Assembly: GCA_030066245.1 (NCBI GenBank)
Contig: JASJBY010000075.1
Coordinates: 1-18,911, forward strand
Direction: 5' to 3'
Origin: Gammaproteobacteria bacterium
Lineage (GTDB): Bacteria; Pseudomonadota; Gammaproteobacteria; JAABTG01
DNA length: 18,911 bases
The notes beneath the pieces were generated by a model, which saw nothing but the letters and a program-made list of their open reading frames with translations, searched no databases and was not told the DNA's origin. Position numbers and translations under genes: made by a program. Position 1 is the first letter of the stretch. Every line of letters begins with the position of its first letter. Positions 1-9,084 of this stretch are shown here, one piece after another.

Positions 1-382
1 GTTCCAGGTGATAACGCAGAGACAGATCGTGCAGGTGGTCGAGGACCCGGATCGACAAGCGCCGCATGGCCCGATAACGCACCTTCGCGAAAAGCGCATC
101 ACGCAGCTCGTTGAAAAGAGAAGCTGCCAGCTTCAGCAGCCCGTAGCTCAGCAACAGGACCACCGGCAGCGCCAACGCCGCCTGCCCGGCGGCATTGAGG
201 GCATCAACGATTTCCCGAAGCACCAGCGGCACGCCTACGTTTGCGACTTTTGCCAGCACCAGGCTGGCCAACGCCAACAGCACGCGCCCGCGATACTCCC
301 ACAGCAACGGAAGCATAAGCTGCGCGTTGCGCAGGTTACGCCCGTGCCGCCGGGGAGCCTCTGTATAGCTGTCGTGCCGCAT
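1..382 (-). CDS. Atm1-type ABC exporter, N-terminal part (partial)
   Basis: The reverse strand reads 127 codons from an ATG at 382 to the window edge without a stop, so this is the start of a gene whose rest lies outside. The translation contains PLLWEYRGRVLLALASLVLA and later VGVPLVLREIVDAL and LFNELRDALFAKVRYRAMRR, the pattern of the first transmembrane helices and coupling region of Atm1/HMT-type ABC half-transporters. Members of this family have an N-terminal membrane domain and a C-terminal ATPase and export glutathione-linked or heavy-metal-linked compounds. The ATPase domain is not visible. An in-frame TGA lies a few codons upstream with no other usual start codon between, so the start is fixed, although no clear Shine-Dalgarno sequence precedes it. 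The gene lies downstream of the fructokinase on the same strand, 231 nt away, and probably has its own promoter. Substrate is unknown. Confidence 0.85.
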   Translation of the reverse strand, partial: MRHDSYTEAPRRHGRNLRNAQLMLPLLWEYRGRVLLALASLVLAKVANVGVPLVLREIVDALNAAGQAALALPVVLLLSYGLLKLAASLFNELRDALFAKVRYRAMRRLSIRVLDHLHDLSLRYHLE

Positions 383-410
383 GGGGGTGATTGTACGAGA
401 AGCTCAGCCG

Positions 411-416
411 ATTATA
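411..416 (-). promoter_or_regulatory. Candidate -10 box for the ABC exporter
   Basis: A perfect TATAAT on the minus strand lies 28 nt upstream of the exporter start codon. The expected -35 position (17 bp upstream) has only a poor match, so promoter activity is an inference from the -10 box and its placement in the gap between mak and the exporter. Confidence 0.4.
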
Positions 417-613
417 GCCGGGGGGCCGTCTGCACTTGCCGGGGCGTGCCTGGGGTTAACGCGGCGCCCGCCGCGCCCGCATGGTCGCCGACACCAGCGG
501 CGGCGCACTCGGGTTGACCGGGCCCTTGAATGGGCCGGAGAATGTCAGCGTCGAGCGTCAGGGCGCGCCACCGCAGGGGCCGAAGAGATAGCCTGCACCA
601 GGCCTCAGCAGCG

Positions 614-1519
614 CTATTCCGCATCCGCAGGCCACAGCCAGGCCGCACCCCGTACGCCGCTGGAGTCTCCGTGCACAGGCGGAACCAGGGGTGTGTGAAC
701 AAGGTCGGAGAAGACGAATTCGCGCCACCGGGCCGGTACGTTTTCATACAGCCGGCTCACACGGGACATGCCGCCCCCCAGCACCACAACATCCGGGTCC
801 AGCACATTCAGCACGTGAGCCAGCCCCCGCGCCAGTCGGTCCTCGTACCGTGCCATCGCCGCCTCGGCAGCCCCATCACCCCGGGCCGCCGCCCCGACGA
901 TACCCGGCGGAGCTACCCTGAAGCCCGTCGCCTGCTCGTAGTCGCGGCTCAAGCCGGGCCCGGAGACATAGCACTCGATGCAGCCGCGCCGCCCGCAGTA
1001 ACAGTTCGTCCCCGGAAACTCGGACGGGTCCGGCCAGGGCAGAGGATTGTGGCCCCACTCCCCGGCAATGCCGTTCGCCCCCGTCAGAAGATGACCGCGT
1101 ATCACCACGCCTCCACCCGTGCCTGTGCCGACGATCACGCCGAAGACGACCTGGGCGCCGGCCCCGGCACCATCCGTGGCCTCCGACAGAGCAAAGCAGT
1201 TGGCGTCGTTCGCCAGACGCACGGGTCGCCCGAGCGCCGCGGCCAGATCGGCGTCCAAGGCCTTGCCGAGCAGCCAGCTCGAATTCGAATTCTTGATCAC
1301 GCCAGTGTCCGGCGACAGTACGCCGGGCGTGCCGACACCGACCGAGCAGCGCGCTCCGAGCTCCGCCTCGACCTCCTGCACCAGCGCCGCAACCGCCGCC
1401 AGGGTGCCGGGATAGCTGCCGACCGGCGTAGGGATACGGCGCCTCACCAGCATCTCGCCGTCGTCATCAAGGGCCGCGACTTCGATTTTGGTGCCTCCCA
1501 GATCAACGCCGATGCGCAT
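614..1519 (-). CDS. mak: Fructokinase, ROK family (Mak-type)
   Basis: A 301-residue ROK-family sugar kinase that would phosphorylate fructose, and possibly other hexoses, with ATP in the cytoplasm. The N-terminal phosphate-binding motif DLGGTK is at residues 6-11. The catalytic aspartate is D105 in NDAN. The ROK zinc site is formed by H157 in GEWGHNPLPW and C173, C175 and C180 in CYCGRRGC. The segments RLANDANC, GEWGHNPLPW and GDSSGVRGAAWLWP closely match what I remember of E. coli Mak, and the length fits. The ATG at 1519 is chosen because a strong GGAGGAGGAG ribosome binding site lies 5 nt upstream; an eight-codon longer frame exists but lacks this support. The gene diverges from the RND adaptor gene. 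A glucokinase or other ROK specificity cannot be excluded from sequence alone. Confidence 0.9.
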   Translation of the reverse strand: MRIGVDLGGTKIEVAALDDDGEMLVRRRIPTPVGSYPGTLAAVAALVQEVEAELGARCSVGVGTPGVLSPDTGVIKNSNSSWLLGKALDADLAAALGRPVRLANDANCFALSEATDGAGAGAQVVFGVIVGTGTGGGVVIRGHLLTGANGIAGEWGHNPLPWPDPSEFPGTNCYCGRRGCIECYVSGPGLSRDYEQATGFRVAPPGIVGAAARGDGAAEAAMARYEDRLARGLAHVLNVLDPDVVVLGGGMSRVSRLYENVPARWREFVFSDLVHTPLVPPVHGDSSGVRGAAWLWPADAE

Positions 1520-1524
1520 CTCAA

Positions 1525-1534
1525 CTCCTCCTCC
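1525..1534 (-). promoter_or_regulatory. Ribosome binding site of mak
   Basis: GGAGGAGGAG on the minus strand, 5 nt before the ATG at 1519. It decides the start in favour of the shorter protein beginning MRIGVDLGGTK. Confidence 0.75.
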
Positions 1535-1690
1535 AGCCGTCACCCGGTCCCTCGCTGTCCTGGTCCCGGGGTGTTCTGCTCCGAGGCCGTCGCCTGCCGG
1601 CGCACGCCAGCCACCCGCTCAGCCGCCCCCCGTGACGCAGGGCGCCGTACCAGCATTATGGAACGTCTGTTTCACCCGTTGCATCCGTCG

Positions 1691-2758
1691 ATGATCCGAC
1701 CCGCACGTCTCCTGCTGCTCGGCATCGCGCTGGTCGCCGGCGCCTGCGCCCGGGAAGGCAGCGAGCCGCGGCCTGCACCGCGCCCCGTGGCTAAGGCCCA
1801 TCTGGTAGAGACCGCGACCGCCCGGGTGCAGCTGGTCGGACGGAGCAGCCTGCACACGGGCAGTATTCGGGCACGACGCACCTTGCGCGTGTTCTCCCAG
1901 GAGGAAGGCCGGATCACCGAATTGCCATTCTACGAAGGCGATCGGGTGGACGAAGGCACCTTGCTGGTGCGCCTGGATGACGCATTGCTGCGCGCCCAGC
2001 TCGACAAAGCAAACGCCACTCGCCGTCAGACGGAGTTGGATCTGAGGCGCCTGGAGGGTCTGAATCGAAGAAAACTGGTATCTGAGGATGAACTGGCGCG
2101 TGCCAGGACCGCCGTGGAGGTGGCCCAGGCCGAAGAGTCCGTGCTGCGCACACGCCTCGGCTACACGGTGGAGCGTGCACCCTTCGCCGGCGTGATCCAG
2201 GAGCGCCTTGCCGAGCCGGGTGACGTGGTGTCGAAGCATAGCCACATCCTCACCTTGACGGATCCCACGTCCTTGGTGATCGAGCTGGGCGTCTCGGAGC
2301 TGATTCTGCCGCAGCTGCGTGTCGGCGACGAGGCAGACGTGCGTATCGATGCCCTGGGGCCGGAGCCCTCTAGCGGACGCATCCTACGCATCCATCCCAG
2401 CATGGATCCGAGAACCCGCCAGGGCATGGTGGAGATCGTGCTTATCCCCATCCCCGCTAGCGCCGCCATGGGTCAATTCTGTCGCGTAACCCTGCGACCG
2501 TCGGGACGCCGCCACCTGCTGGTGCCATTCACTGCCCTGCGCAGAGACCGACAGGGAGAGTTCGTGTTCAGACTGGGTCCCGACAACCGCGCCGTCCGCG
2601 TCCCGGTGCGCAGCGGTGAGAAGCTTTCCGGTCAGGTAGAGATTCTCGATGGCATAGAGGACGGGGACCAGATCGTCGTGCGCGGGTTCCTGGGTCTGCG
2701 CCAGGGAATGCCGGTGAAGGTTGTCAGGGGCGAAGACAGAAATAAGGCGCAGGGATGA
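1691..2758 (+). CDS. RND efflux periplasmic adaptor (HlyD/AcrA family), lipoprotein
   Basis: A 355-residue membrane-fusion protein that would link the inner-membrane RND pump encoded next to an outer-membrane channel. The N-terminus has a hydrophobic signal (RLLLLGIALVAGAC) with a lipobox-like site at C19, so the mature protein is probably lipid-anchored. The barrel-sandwich (lipoyl-like) domain is split into residues about 68-100 (GRITELPFYEGDRVDEGTLL) and 155-190 (APFAGVIQERLAEPGDVV) around a short alpha-hairpin of about 55 residues. A beta-barrel and a membrane-proximal domain follow (VPFTALRRDRQGEFVFRLG). An in-frame ATG at 1658 would add 11 residues; neither start has a clear ribosome binding site, and I prefer 1691 because it gives a standard lipoprotein signal. 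The permease gene begins 218 nt downstream. The sequence does not reveal the substrate, and no outer-membrane factor gene is in the window. Confidence 0.9.
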   Translation: MIRPARLLLLGIALVAGACAREGSEPRPAPRPVAKAHLVETATARVQLVGRSSLHTGSIRARRTLRVFSQEEGRITELPFYEGDRVDEGTLLVRLDDALLRAQLDKANATRRQTELDLRRLEGLNRRKLVSEDELARARTAVEVAQAEESVLRTRLGYTVERAPFAGVIQERLAEPGDVVSKHSHILTLTDPTSLVIELGVSELILPQLRVGDEADVRIDALGPEPSSGRILRIHPSMDPRTRQGMVEIVLIPIPASAAMGQFCRVTLRPSGRRHLLVPFTALRRDRQGEFVFRLGPDNRAVRVPVRSGEKLSGQVEILDGIEDGDQIVVRGFLGLRQGMPVKVVRGEDRNKAQG

Positions 2759-2976
2759 GGAGCAGCCCAGCGCAAGAGACAGCACAGAACTGCTGGCAAC
2801 GCACAGCCCGGCACCCGACCAGGCTGACGCTGCCGCGGTGAGCCGCCTACCCATGCAACGCACATCGCCCCGGGCACCGCGCTACTCGCCGCTCAGGCCT
2901 GCCACCGGGTCGCTTGCCGCGCCCATGGCCTTGCCAGAGCCCGAAGCCAGAGGCCACGGCCCTGGCCGCATCTCCC

Positions 2977-5900
2977 ATGCCTGACGTCCCATCGCGGTCC
3001 GGCGGCCTTGCAGCCTGGTCGGTGCATCACCCCATCGGCGTCGTGATGATGGCTCTCGCGATCGTCGTGCTCGGCGTGTTCGCATTCTTCCGGCTGGGCA
3101 TCGATCTGTTGCCCCACATCATCTACCCGGAAATCCGGGTGCGCATCCTCGACCCCGGAGTACCCGCCAAGATCATGGAGGACGAGGTCACCCGCCAACT
3201 CGAGGAACAGCTTGCCATTACCGAGGATGCCATCAGCGTTCAGTCGCGGACATCCGAGGGGCGCAGTTCCGTGGACCTGTCGTTCGCTTACGGCAAAGAC
3301 ATCGACGTCGCTCTACGCGACGCGAGCACTCGCCTGGACAGAGCCAAGCGATTTCTTCCGGAGACCATCGATCCGCCCATTATTTTCAAGCGCGACCCAT
3401 CGCAGATACCGGTTGCTGAGTTCGTGGTGACGTCACCGCTACGCGATCCCGTGGAGCTGCGGAGCTGGGTGGATTACACCTTCGCCAAGTCGTTCCTGAA
3501 CCTGCCCGGTGTGGCAGCCGCCGAGGTAGCCGGCGGCGTCGTGCGGGAGGTCCAGATCCTGCCCGACCAGCAACGCCTGGCCGGGCTTGGCCTTACCGTA
3601 GACGACCTGGTGGAAGCCCTGGAGGAAGGAAATGTGGAAGAGGCCGGCGGGCGTCTGCGCATGGCTCGAGGAGAGCTCACCGGACGAACGACGGGGCGTT
3701 TCACGAGCGTAGATGAAATCGCGCGCCTGCCCCTCAGTTCCAAGGCCATGGCGGACCAGGGCCGTGTCATTCGCCTCCATGAGGTGGCCCGAATCGTCGA
3801 CGGGCACGAAGAAGAGCGCCTGCGCATTCGTGCCAACGGGATCCCCGGAATAAAGATGAGCATCCAGAAGCAGCCTCAGGCCAACACCGTCGCGGTGGTG
3901 GAGACGGTCAGGGAACGCCTGAGCTGGTTGCGGGAACAGGGCCTGATTCCCGAGGACGTTCAGGTAGCCACCGTGGACGACCAGTCCGTGTATGTGCGCC
4001 ATGCCTTGCATAACGCGGCATGGGCAGCAGTCAGCGGCGCCGTGCTGGCGATGGCTGTGGTCTACATTTTTTTGGGCAGCCTGCGCCGCACCCTGATCAT
4101 CGGCAGCGTATTGCCCATCGCCATGATGGTTACCTTCGCGCTCATGAACATGGGCAACCTGACCCTGAACATCATGACCTTGGGCGGGCTCGCCCTGGGC
4201 GTTGGGCTGCTGGTGGACAACACCATCGTGATGCTGGAGAACATCTATCGCCATCAGCGCATGGGCGCACGGCCTCGAGAGGCAGCCGTTTCGGCCGCTC
4301 GTGAGGTTAACAGCGCGGTGGTGGCCGCCACCTCCACGAACTTGGCCGCGGTACTGCCTTTTCTGTTCATTGGCGGACTGGTTGGCTTGCTGTTTCGCGA
4401 GCTTATCTTCACGATTTCGGCCGCCATAATTGCCTCCTTGGTGGTCGCGTTGACGCTGGTGCCTGCCCTCGGCGCGAAGGTGTCCGTTTCCGACAAAGGC
4501 TTGCTGCGGCGGCCCGTGGACCGTGTGATGGACTCGCTGCAGGACGCCTATGCGGCCCTGGTCCGCCTCATGCTTCGGGCGCCATGGCTGCCGCCCATGT
4601 TTTTCATCATTTCCCTGGGCCTCGCGTTGCCGGCCTTCCAGTCAGGCAAACAAACGTTTGTGCCAAGAATGGATGAGGGGCGAATCTGGGTCTCCGTCAC
4701 CGCCGATCCAGGGGTGAATCTGGACGAGATGGACCGCAATGTGCGCCTCGTCGAAGAGCTGGTCGCCGCCCAGCCGGAAGTGAACGTCATGTTCACCACG
4801 GTGGGCGGCTTCGTGTTCGGTCGCTCTCAGTTCGAGTCCAGCAACCGGGCCAACATCTCGGTGCAGCTGGCGCCCGCCGCGCAGCGCGGGATATCCAGCG
4901 ACCAGTGGATCGAGCGCATGGAAGGCCTGGTCGCCGACAAGACATTGGCCGGCATCAAGGTACGCATGTGGAGCAGAGGCATTCGGGGAATACGCCTCAG
5001 CCGCGGCGACCACGACATCAGCCTGCGGGTGCAGGGCCCTGATCTGGAAACTCTGGCCAACATCGGTGACACGCTGACCGAACAGCTTGAGGACATCGCA
5101 GGTCTGTCCAACGTGCGCCATTCCCTGGAAGAAATACTGCAGGAGATTTCGGTGACCGTGGATCGCGAACGGGCAACGGATCTGGGTCTGAGTGTCGAAG
5201 AAGTAGGTCGGGCTCTTCGCATCGCCCTGGATGGAATCGTGGTCACTGACTTTATCGACGGAGACCGCAAGTTCGATGTGCGACTGCGGCTGCCCAGGGG
5301 TGAAATCCGGTCGCCCAGGGATCTCGAATCGATTCTGCTGACAGCCGTGGGCGACGAGCTCATGCCGGTGCATTTGGGCGACGTCGCCAGCGTGCGGCTG
5401 GAGCCGTCTGCCATGACCATTCACCGCGACCGTCAGCAGCGTATCATCGAGATCAGCGGCAACATCGGCAGCGAGCGGTCCCTTGGCGAGATTTCCCAGG
5501 ACATCCGCACCCGCGTGGACGGGCTGGCGATGCCTGCCGGCTACACGATCTACGACGGCGGCAGCACGGCATCTTTACAACAAGGCCAGCGCACCGGGCG
5601 CGTGCTTCTCGCTCTGGCAATTTTCCTGGTGCTGGTGGTTATGGCCGTCCAGTACGAGTCCCTGCGCAACCCGCTGGTCATCCTTTTCAGCGTGCCGTTC
5701 GCAGCCATCGGCGTGGCTCTCGGCCTGGAAACCCTGGACATGGCGCTTTCCATGCCTGTCTGGCTCGGCTTGATAATGCTCGCCGGCATCGTGGTCAACA
5801 ACGCGATTGTATTGGTGGAGTACATTGAGCTCAGTCGCCAGCGCGGCATGCCCCAAGCCGCGGCTATTGAGCAGGCGGGGCGCCTGCGGCTGCGACCCAT

Positions 5901-6117
5901 TCTCATGACGACCCTGACGACCGTGGCCGGCATGTTGCCGCTGGCGCTGGCCTGGGGAGACGGTGCCGAGATGCTCCAACCCTTGGCCACTACCATTGTC
6001 ACGGGGCTGAGCTTTTCGTTGCTGGTGACGCTGGTGCTGGTGCCCTGCGTCTATGCCATGGTCCACCGCGTGCCCAGCAGCGACCTGACGGCAGCCAAGC
6101 GCCTGGCGTCGCGATAA
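2977..6117 (+). CDS. RND multidrug efflux permease (AcrB/HAE1-like)
   Basis: A 1046-residue inner-membrane proton-driven exporter of the resistance-nodulation-division superfamily, of normal length. The first membrane helix is at residues about 19-38 and is followed by a large porter loop. TM4 carries GLLVDNTIVMLEN (D414, N415) and the equivalent helix in the second half carries AGIVVNNAIVLVEYIE (N941, N942), showing the usual internal duplication. AcrB has an Asp pair and a Lys at these places; this protein has Asp-Asn and Asn-Asn, a pattern I associate with SwrC-like RND pumps. The ATG at 2977 puts TM1 near the N-terminus; an in-frame TTG at 2914 is the only other start after the upstream TGA, and neither has a good ribosome binding site. 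It forms a unit with the adaptor upstream. Drug, detergent or metal specificity cannot be read from the sequence. Confidence 0.93.
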   Translation: MPDVPSRSGGLAAWSVHHPIGVVMMALAIVVLGVFAFFRLGIDLLPHIIYPEIRVRILDPGVPAKIMEDEVTRQLEEQLAITEDAISVQSRTSEGRSSVDLSFAYGKDIDVALRDASTRLDRAKRFLPETIDPPIIFKRDPSQIPVAEFVVTSPLRDPVELRSWVDYTFAKSFLNLPGVAAAEVAGGVVREVQILPDQQRLAGLGLTVDDLVEALEEGNVEEAGGRLRMARGELTGRTTGRFTSVDEIARLPLSSKAMADQGRVIRLHEVARIVDGHEEERLRIRANGIPGIKMSIQKQPQANTVAVVETVRERLSWLREQGLIPEDVQVATVDDQSVYVRHALHNAAWAAVSGAVLAMAVVYIFLGSLRRTLIIGSVLPIAMMVTFALMNMGNLTLNIMTLGGLALGVGLLVDNTIVMLENIYRHQRMGARPREAAVSAAREVNSAVVAATSTNLAAVLPFLFIGGLVGLLFRELIFTISAAIIASLVVALTLVPALGAKVSVSDKGLLRRPVDRVMDSLQDAYAALVRLMLRAPWLPPMFFIISLGLALPAFQSGKQTFVPRMDEGRIWVSVTADPGVNLDEMDRNVRLVEELVAAQPEVNVMFTTVGGFVFGRSQFESSNRANISVQLAPAAQRGISSDQWIERMEGLVADKTLAGIKVRMWSRGIRGIRLSRGDHDISLRVQGPDLETLANIGDTLTEQLEDIAGLSNVRHSLEEILQEISVTVDRERATDLGLSVEEVGRALRIALDGIVVTDFIDGDRKFDVRLRLPRGEIRSPRDLESILLTAVGDELMPVHLGDVASVRLEPSAMTIHRDRQQRIIEISGNIGSERSLGEISQDIRTRVDGLAMPAGYTIYDGGSTASLQQGQRTGRVLLALAIFLVLVVMAVQYESLRNPLVILFSVPFAAIGVALGLETLDMALSMPVWLGLIMLAGIVVNNAIVLVEYIELSRQRGMPQAAAIEQAGRLRLRPILMTTLTTVAGMLPLALAWGDGAEMLQPLATTIVTGLSFSLLVTLVLVPCVYAMVHRVPSSDLTAAKRLASR

Positions 6118-6213
6118 GCAGGCCGCGGACTTAAGGCAGGTCGGCGGACTACAGCGCCATATCCCGCCTCCGAGCCGTGGTCGCGGCGTTACCGCTTCCT
6201 ACCCGCCGTCACA

Positions 6214-8646
6214 TCAGGCCGAAGTGGCGAGTTGATCAGGCGGCGCCTGGCGGTTGACATCACCGCCCCCCATGAGCTCCTCCAGGGGAACGGGCCTGGC
6301 AAGGCCGTAACCCTGGCCGTAGTCAACGCCTATGGCCTGGAGCTTTACGATGCACGCCTCGTCCTCGACGAACTCGGCGATAGTCTTCTTTTCCATCACA
6401 TGTCCTATGTCGTTGATGGACTTCACCATGGCCTCACTGACACTGTCCTGCGCCAGGTCCTTCACAAAGGCGCCCTCTATCTTGAGGATATCCACGGGCA
6501 GGTCCCGGAGGTAGGCGAAGGAGGACATACCGCTGCCGAAATCATCCAGAGCGAACATGCAGCCCATGGTCTGCAAAGTGATGATAAAGCTCCTGGCACG
6601 GGCAAGATTGGCCACCACCCCCGTCTCGGTGATCTCGAAGCAGATCTTCTCCAGCGGTACCTCGCTCTGCTGCAGCTCCTCCACCATGAAGGCGAGAAAC
6701 GACTCGTCGGAAGCTGAGGCGGCGGATAGATTGATGGAGCACAGCTTGAGCCGATCCAGGTGTTGCGGATGCTCACGAAGCATCTTCAGTACCGTCTGCA
6801 CCACCCATCGGTCCAGGGACGGCATCAGCCCGTAACGCTCAGCCGCGGGGAGAAACGCGCCGGGCGGAGATAGTCCGCCCTGCTTGTCCCGCATACGCAG
6901 CAGCACTTCATAGTGGGCGCCCTCGCCGGTGCCGCCGCTGAAAGGGAATATCCCCTGACCGTAGAGCAGCAAGCGGTCATCTGTCAGGGCGCTATGGATT
7001 TCCGAAACCCACTGCATTTCGTTGCGCCGCGCTGCCAGCTCCCGATCGTCCGCCTTGAACACATGGATACGGTTGCGCCCATTCTCCTTGGCCGCGTAGC
7101 AGGCTTCGTCCGCTGCCTGTAACAAGGCCTCCGCGCTGCCTGACTCCGTGTTCACGGAGACGACACCGATACTCACCCCCAGCCTGAAGGTCTTGTCTTG
7201 CCACAGGAAACGAAAACCGCTGATAGTTGCACGCACCACGTCCGCTATGCGAACCCCGTGCTCCAGGCTGCAGCTCCGCAGCAGAATGCCAAACTCGTCC
7301 CCTCCCAATCGCCCGAACACATCCTCCTTGCGCAGCTGCGCTCGCACCAGCGGCGCTATCTGCTGGAGCAGAGCGTCGCCCGCCGCGTGCCCGCAAGTGT
7401 CGTTAATGACCTTGAACTGGTCCAGATCCAGATACAGCAGGGTGTGTTCAACCTGGTCCTGCCGCGCCTCTTCCAGGTTGAGCTTCAGACGTTGTTCAAA
7501 CTCCCGGCGGTTGGCCAGCTTGGTCAGGGGATCGTGGGAGGCCTGATACTCGATCTGGCGAGCCAGACGGCGGGCCGGCGTGTTGTCGTGGAAGATCAGC
7601 ACCGCGCCAAGAAGGTCGCCCTCGCGACCACGGATGGGCGCGGCCGAGTGCTCGATGGCGTTCTCCTTGCCCGTGCGACTGATAAGCAGGATGTGGCTGG
7701 TGTGGCCCACCGCCTGTCCCTGTTCGAGACAGGCGGCCACAGGGTTCCGGGTCGGCCGCCGGCTGGTCTCGTCGACAATGAAAAACGCCTGCGAGAGCGG
7801 CATGCCCATCGCTTCCTCCGTGTTCCACCCTGTCAGCTTCTCCGCGACGGGGTTGAGGTACTGGATGATCCCCCGGGCATCCGTCGTAATCACGCCGTCG
7901 CCTATGGAGTGCAGAGTAACCTCCGCGAGCTCCTTGGCGTCGAACAGCTCACTGCGAATAGCCTCGAGCTCGTCCTCGCGCCGTTTCTGGCTCTTGATGG
8001 CCTGGCTCAGTCGGTTTACGGAGGCCGCCAGCAACGCGAGCTCTCTGGATGCCCGGGTCTCCACGTGGCCCTCCAGGTCACCACTCGACAAAGCGCGCAA
8101 GTGCCGATGGATGCGGCCAAGGGGTCCCACCGCCAGCCAGTGCACCATGCCAATCACGATCAGCGTCAGCAGTGCCAGTGAGAGGGCAATGAACAGGCGC
8201 GTGCGGGCCACGTGTTCATTTACCTGCTTGGTCAGACTCTCGGCACTCCAGTCGATGGAGAAACGACCGAAAAGCGCGCCTTCAAAGCGGATGTCTTTGG
8301 AGAAGGAGATATGAGCGGGGTGTGCGCTGCGAATATCGCGATGCCAGGTGACCAGGGGCTCGCCGTCCTCGTTCTCCACGTGCACCGCGTGGATATCGGG
8401 CTCCAGCTGAACGGACTCCTCGACGATAGTGCGCAGCGCCGAGATGTCCTCAACCATCACGGCTTCCAGAGTGGTCGCCGAGAGCATGGCGAAGGCTTTT
8501 TCGTTGTGGTCACGCAGCTGTCGATACAGATCGTCACGCACCACATATCGGGTCGCCTCGCCGGCGAGGAACGCGACCAGGGCCAGCGCAGCCACCAGGG
8601 CGAGAGTCAGCTTGAGCCACAGTGGCCAAAGCCGCCGGGGAGGCAT
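6214..8646 (-). CDS. Membrane-bound HAMP-PAS-GGDEF-EAL cyclic-di-GMP protein
   Basis: An 810-residue signalling protein that may make and/or degrade cyclic di-GMP. Residues are counted from the ATG at 8646. Two membrane helices (about 8-28 and 151-172) flank a periplasmic segment of about 120 residues of unknown type. A HAMP linker (about 173-224), a PAS domain (about 241-364, containing GDGVITTDARG and YLNPVAEKLTGW), a GGDEF domain and an EAL domain follow. The cyclase signature RLGGDEF is intact (GGDEF at 448-452), and an RxxD inhibitory site (RKED, 439-442) stands five residues before it. The EAL domain has EVLLR in place of EAL and keeps INLS, EITET, DDFGSG, LKIEG, AEFVE and the GQGYGLARP glutamine, so it looks catalytically competent. 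The ATG was preferred because GGAAG lies 8 nt upstream; a GTG at 8709 would add 21 residues without a ribosome binding site. It is a single-gene unit converging with the RND pump. Confidence 0.93.
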   Translation of the reverse strand: MPPRRLWPLWLKLTLALVAALALVAFLAGEATRYVVRDDLYRQLRDHNEKAFAMLSATTLEAVMVEDISALRTIVEESVQLEPDIHAVHVENEDGEPLVTWHRDIRSAHPAHISFSKDIRFEGALFGRFSIDWSAESLTKQVNEHVARTRLFIALSLALLTLIVIGMVHWLAVGPLGRIHRHLRALSSGDLEGHVETRASRELALLAASVNRLSQAIKSQKRREDELEAIRSELFDAKELAEVTLHSIGDGVITTDARGIIQYLNPVAEKLTGWNTEEAMGMPLSQAFFIVDETSRRPTRNPVAACLEQGQAVGHTSHILLISRTGKENAIEHSAAPIRGREGDLLGAVLIFHDNTPARRLARQIEYQASHDPLTKLANRREFEQRLKLNLEEARQDQVEHTLLYLDLDQFKVINDTCGHAAGDALLQQIAPLVRAQLRKEDVFGRLGGDEFGILLRSCSLEHGVRIADVVRATISGFRFLWQDKTFRLGVSIGVVSVNTESGSAEALLQAADEACYAAKENGRNRIHVFKADDRELAARRNEMQWVSEIHSALTDDRLLLYGQGIFPFSGGTGEGAHYEVLLRMRDKQGGLSPPGAFLPAAERYGLMPSLDRWVVQTVLKMLREHPQHLDRLKLCSINLSAASASDESFLAFMVEELQQSEVPLEKICFEITETGVVANLARARSFIITLQTMGCMFALDDFGSGMSSFAYLRDLPVDILKIEGAFVKDLAQDSVSEAMVKSINDIGHVMEKKTIAEFVEDEACIVKLQAIGVDYGQGYGLARPVPLEELMGGGDVNRQAPPDQLATSA

Positions 8647-9084
8647 GGTCGCATCTTCCGGTTGCGCCGCGGCTGACGGATGCTTCTGGGTGCCGGTCGG
8701 GTGACTCACCGGAGATCGCAGCCAATGCCCGAGAGAGAACCGCCGGCCCGGCTCCCGCCGCGTTTTCGGGAAACCGGCGCCTGGCCGGGTTCAGAGCGAC
8801 ATATCAACAGCTTAGCGCCGCCGCCGCGGTGCGCACAGGCTCTCTGGCAGCAACCCATTCTGCCTCCCGTCCATCGGGCCGAACAACACCTTCTGCTTAT
8901 CGGTTCGCTGAATGAGCGGCTTTAGCCCGGTCGTTGCCTGGGACAGGGGCGCGCCTTGCTCTATCATTTCCATTGGTCAAGGCGCCACCTGCCCTGCCGG
9001 CCGTTCGGATTGACTTGTTGGAGGCGGCCCGTACCGGCTTGTGCAGACGTTCTTGAATCGGGGTTTCAGGAGTTGGGGAAGGAT
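8647..9084. other. Divergent intergenic region without a recognisable gene
   Basis: This stretch of about 440 nt separates the divergent GGDEF-EAL gene and the small PC4-like gene. If the GTG at 8709 is used, the left 63 nt are coding. I find no conserved-looking protein in any frame and no tRNA. It holds a bulged hairpin near 8757-8778 and a possible TATCAT -10 element at 8962-8967 for the rightward gene, with only a poor -35. Promoters for both genes presumably lie here. Confidence 0.5.
8757..8778. repeat. Short inverted repeat (bulged hairpin)
   Basis: GCCG-C-GTTT pairs with AAACCGGC around a TCGGG loop, giving eight base pairs with one bulged C. It lies 5' of both flanking divergent genes and lacks a T-run, so it is not a standard terminator. 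Function is unknown; it may be chance in GC-rich DNA. Confidence 0.25.

Noticed and set aside
1280..1292. GAATTCGAATTC tandem restriction-like palindrome
   Set aside because: It lies inside mak and encodes normal conserved residues; no sign of a cloning artefact or regulatory role.
530..1690. Long upstream extension of the adaptor frame
   Set aside because: It runs antisense through mak and has no conserved features; the lipoprotein signal at 1691 marks the true N-terminus.
2721..2984. Small frame of 87 codons between adaptor and RND pump
   Set aside because: It overlaps the adaptor end in another frame, has no ribosome binding site and resembles no known small protein.
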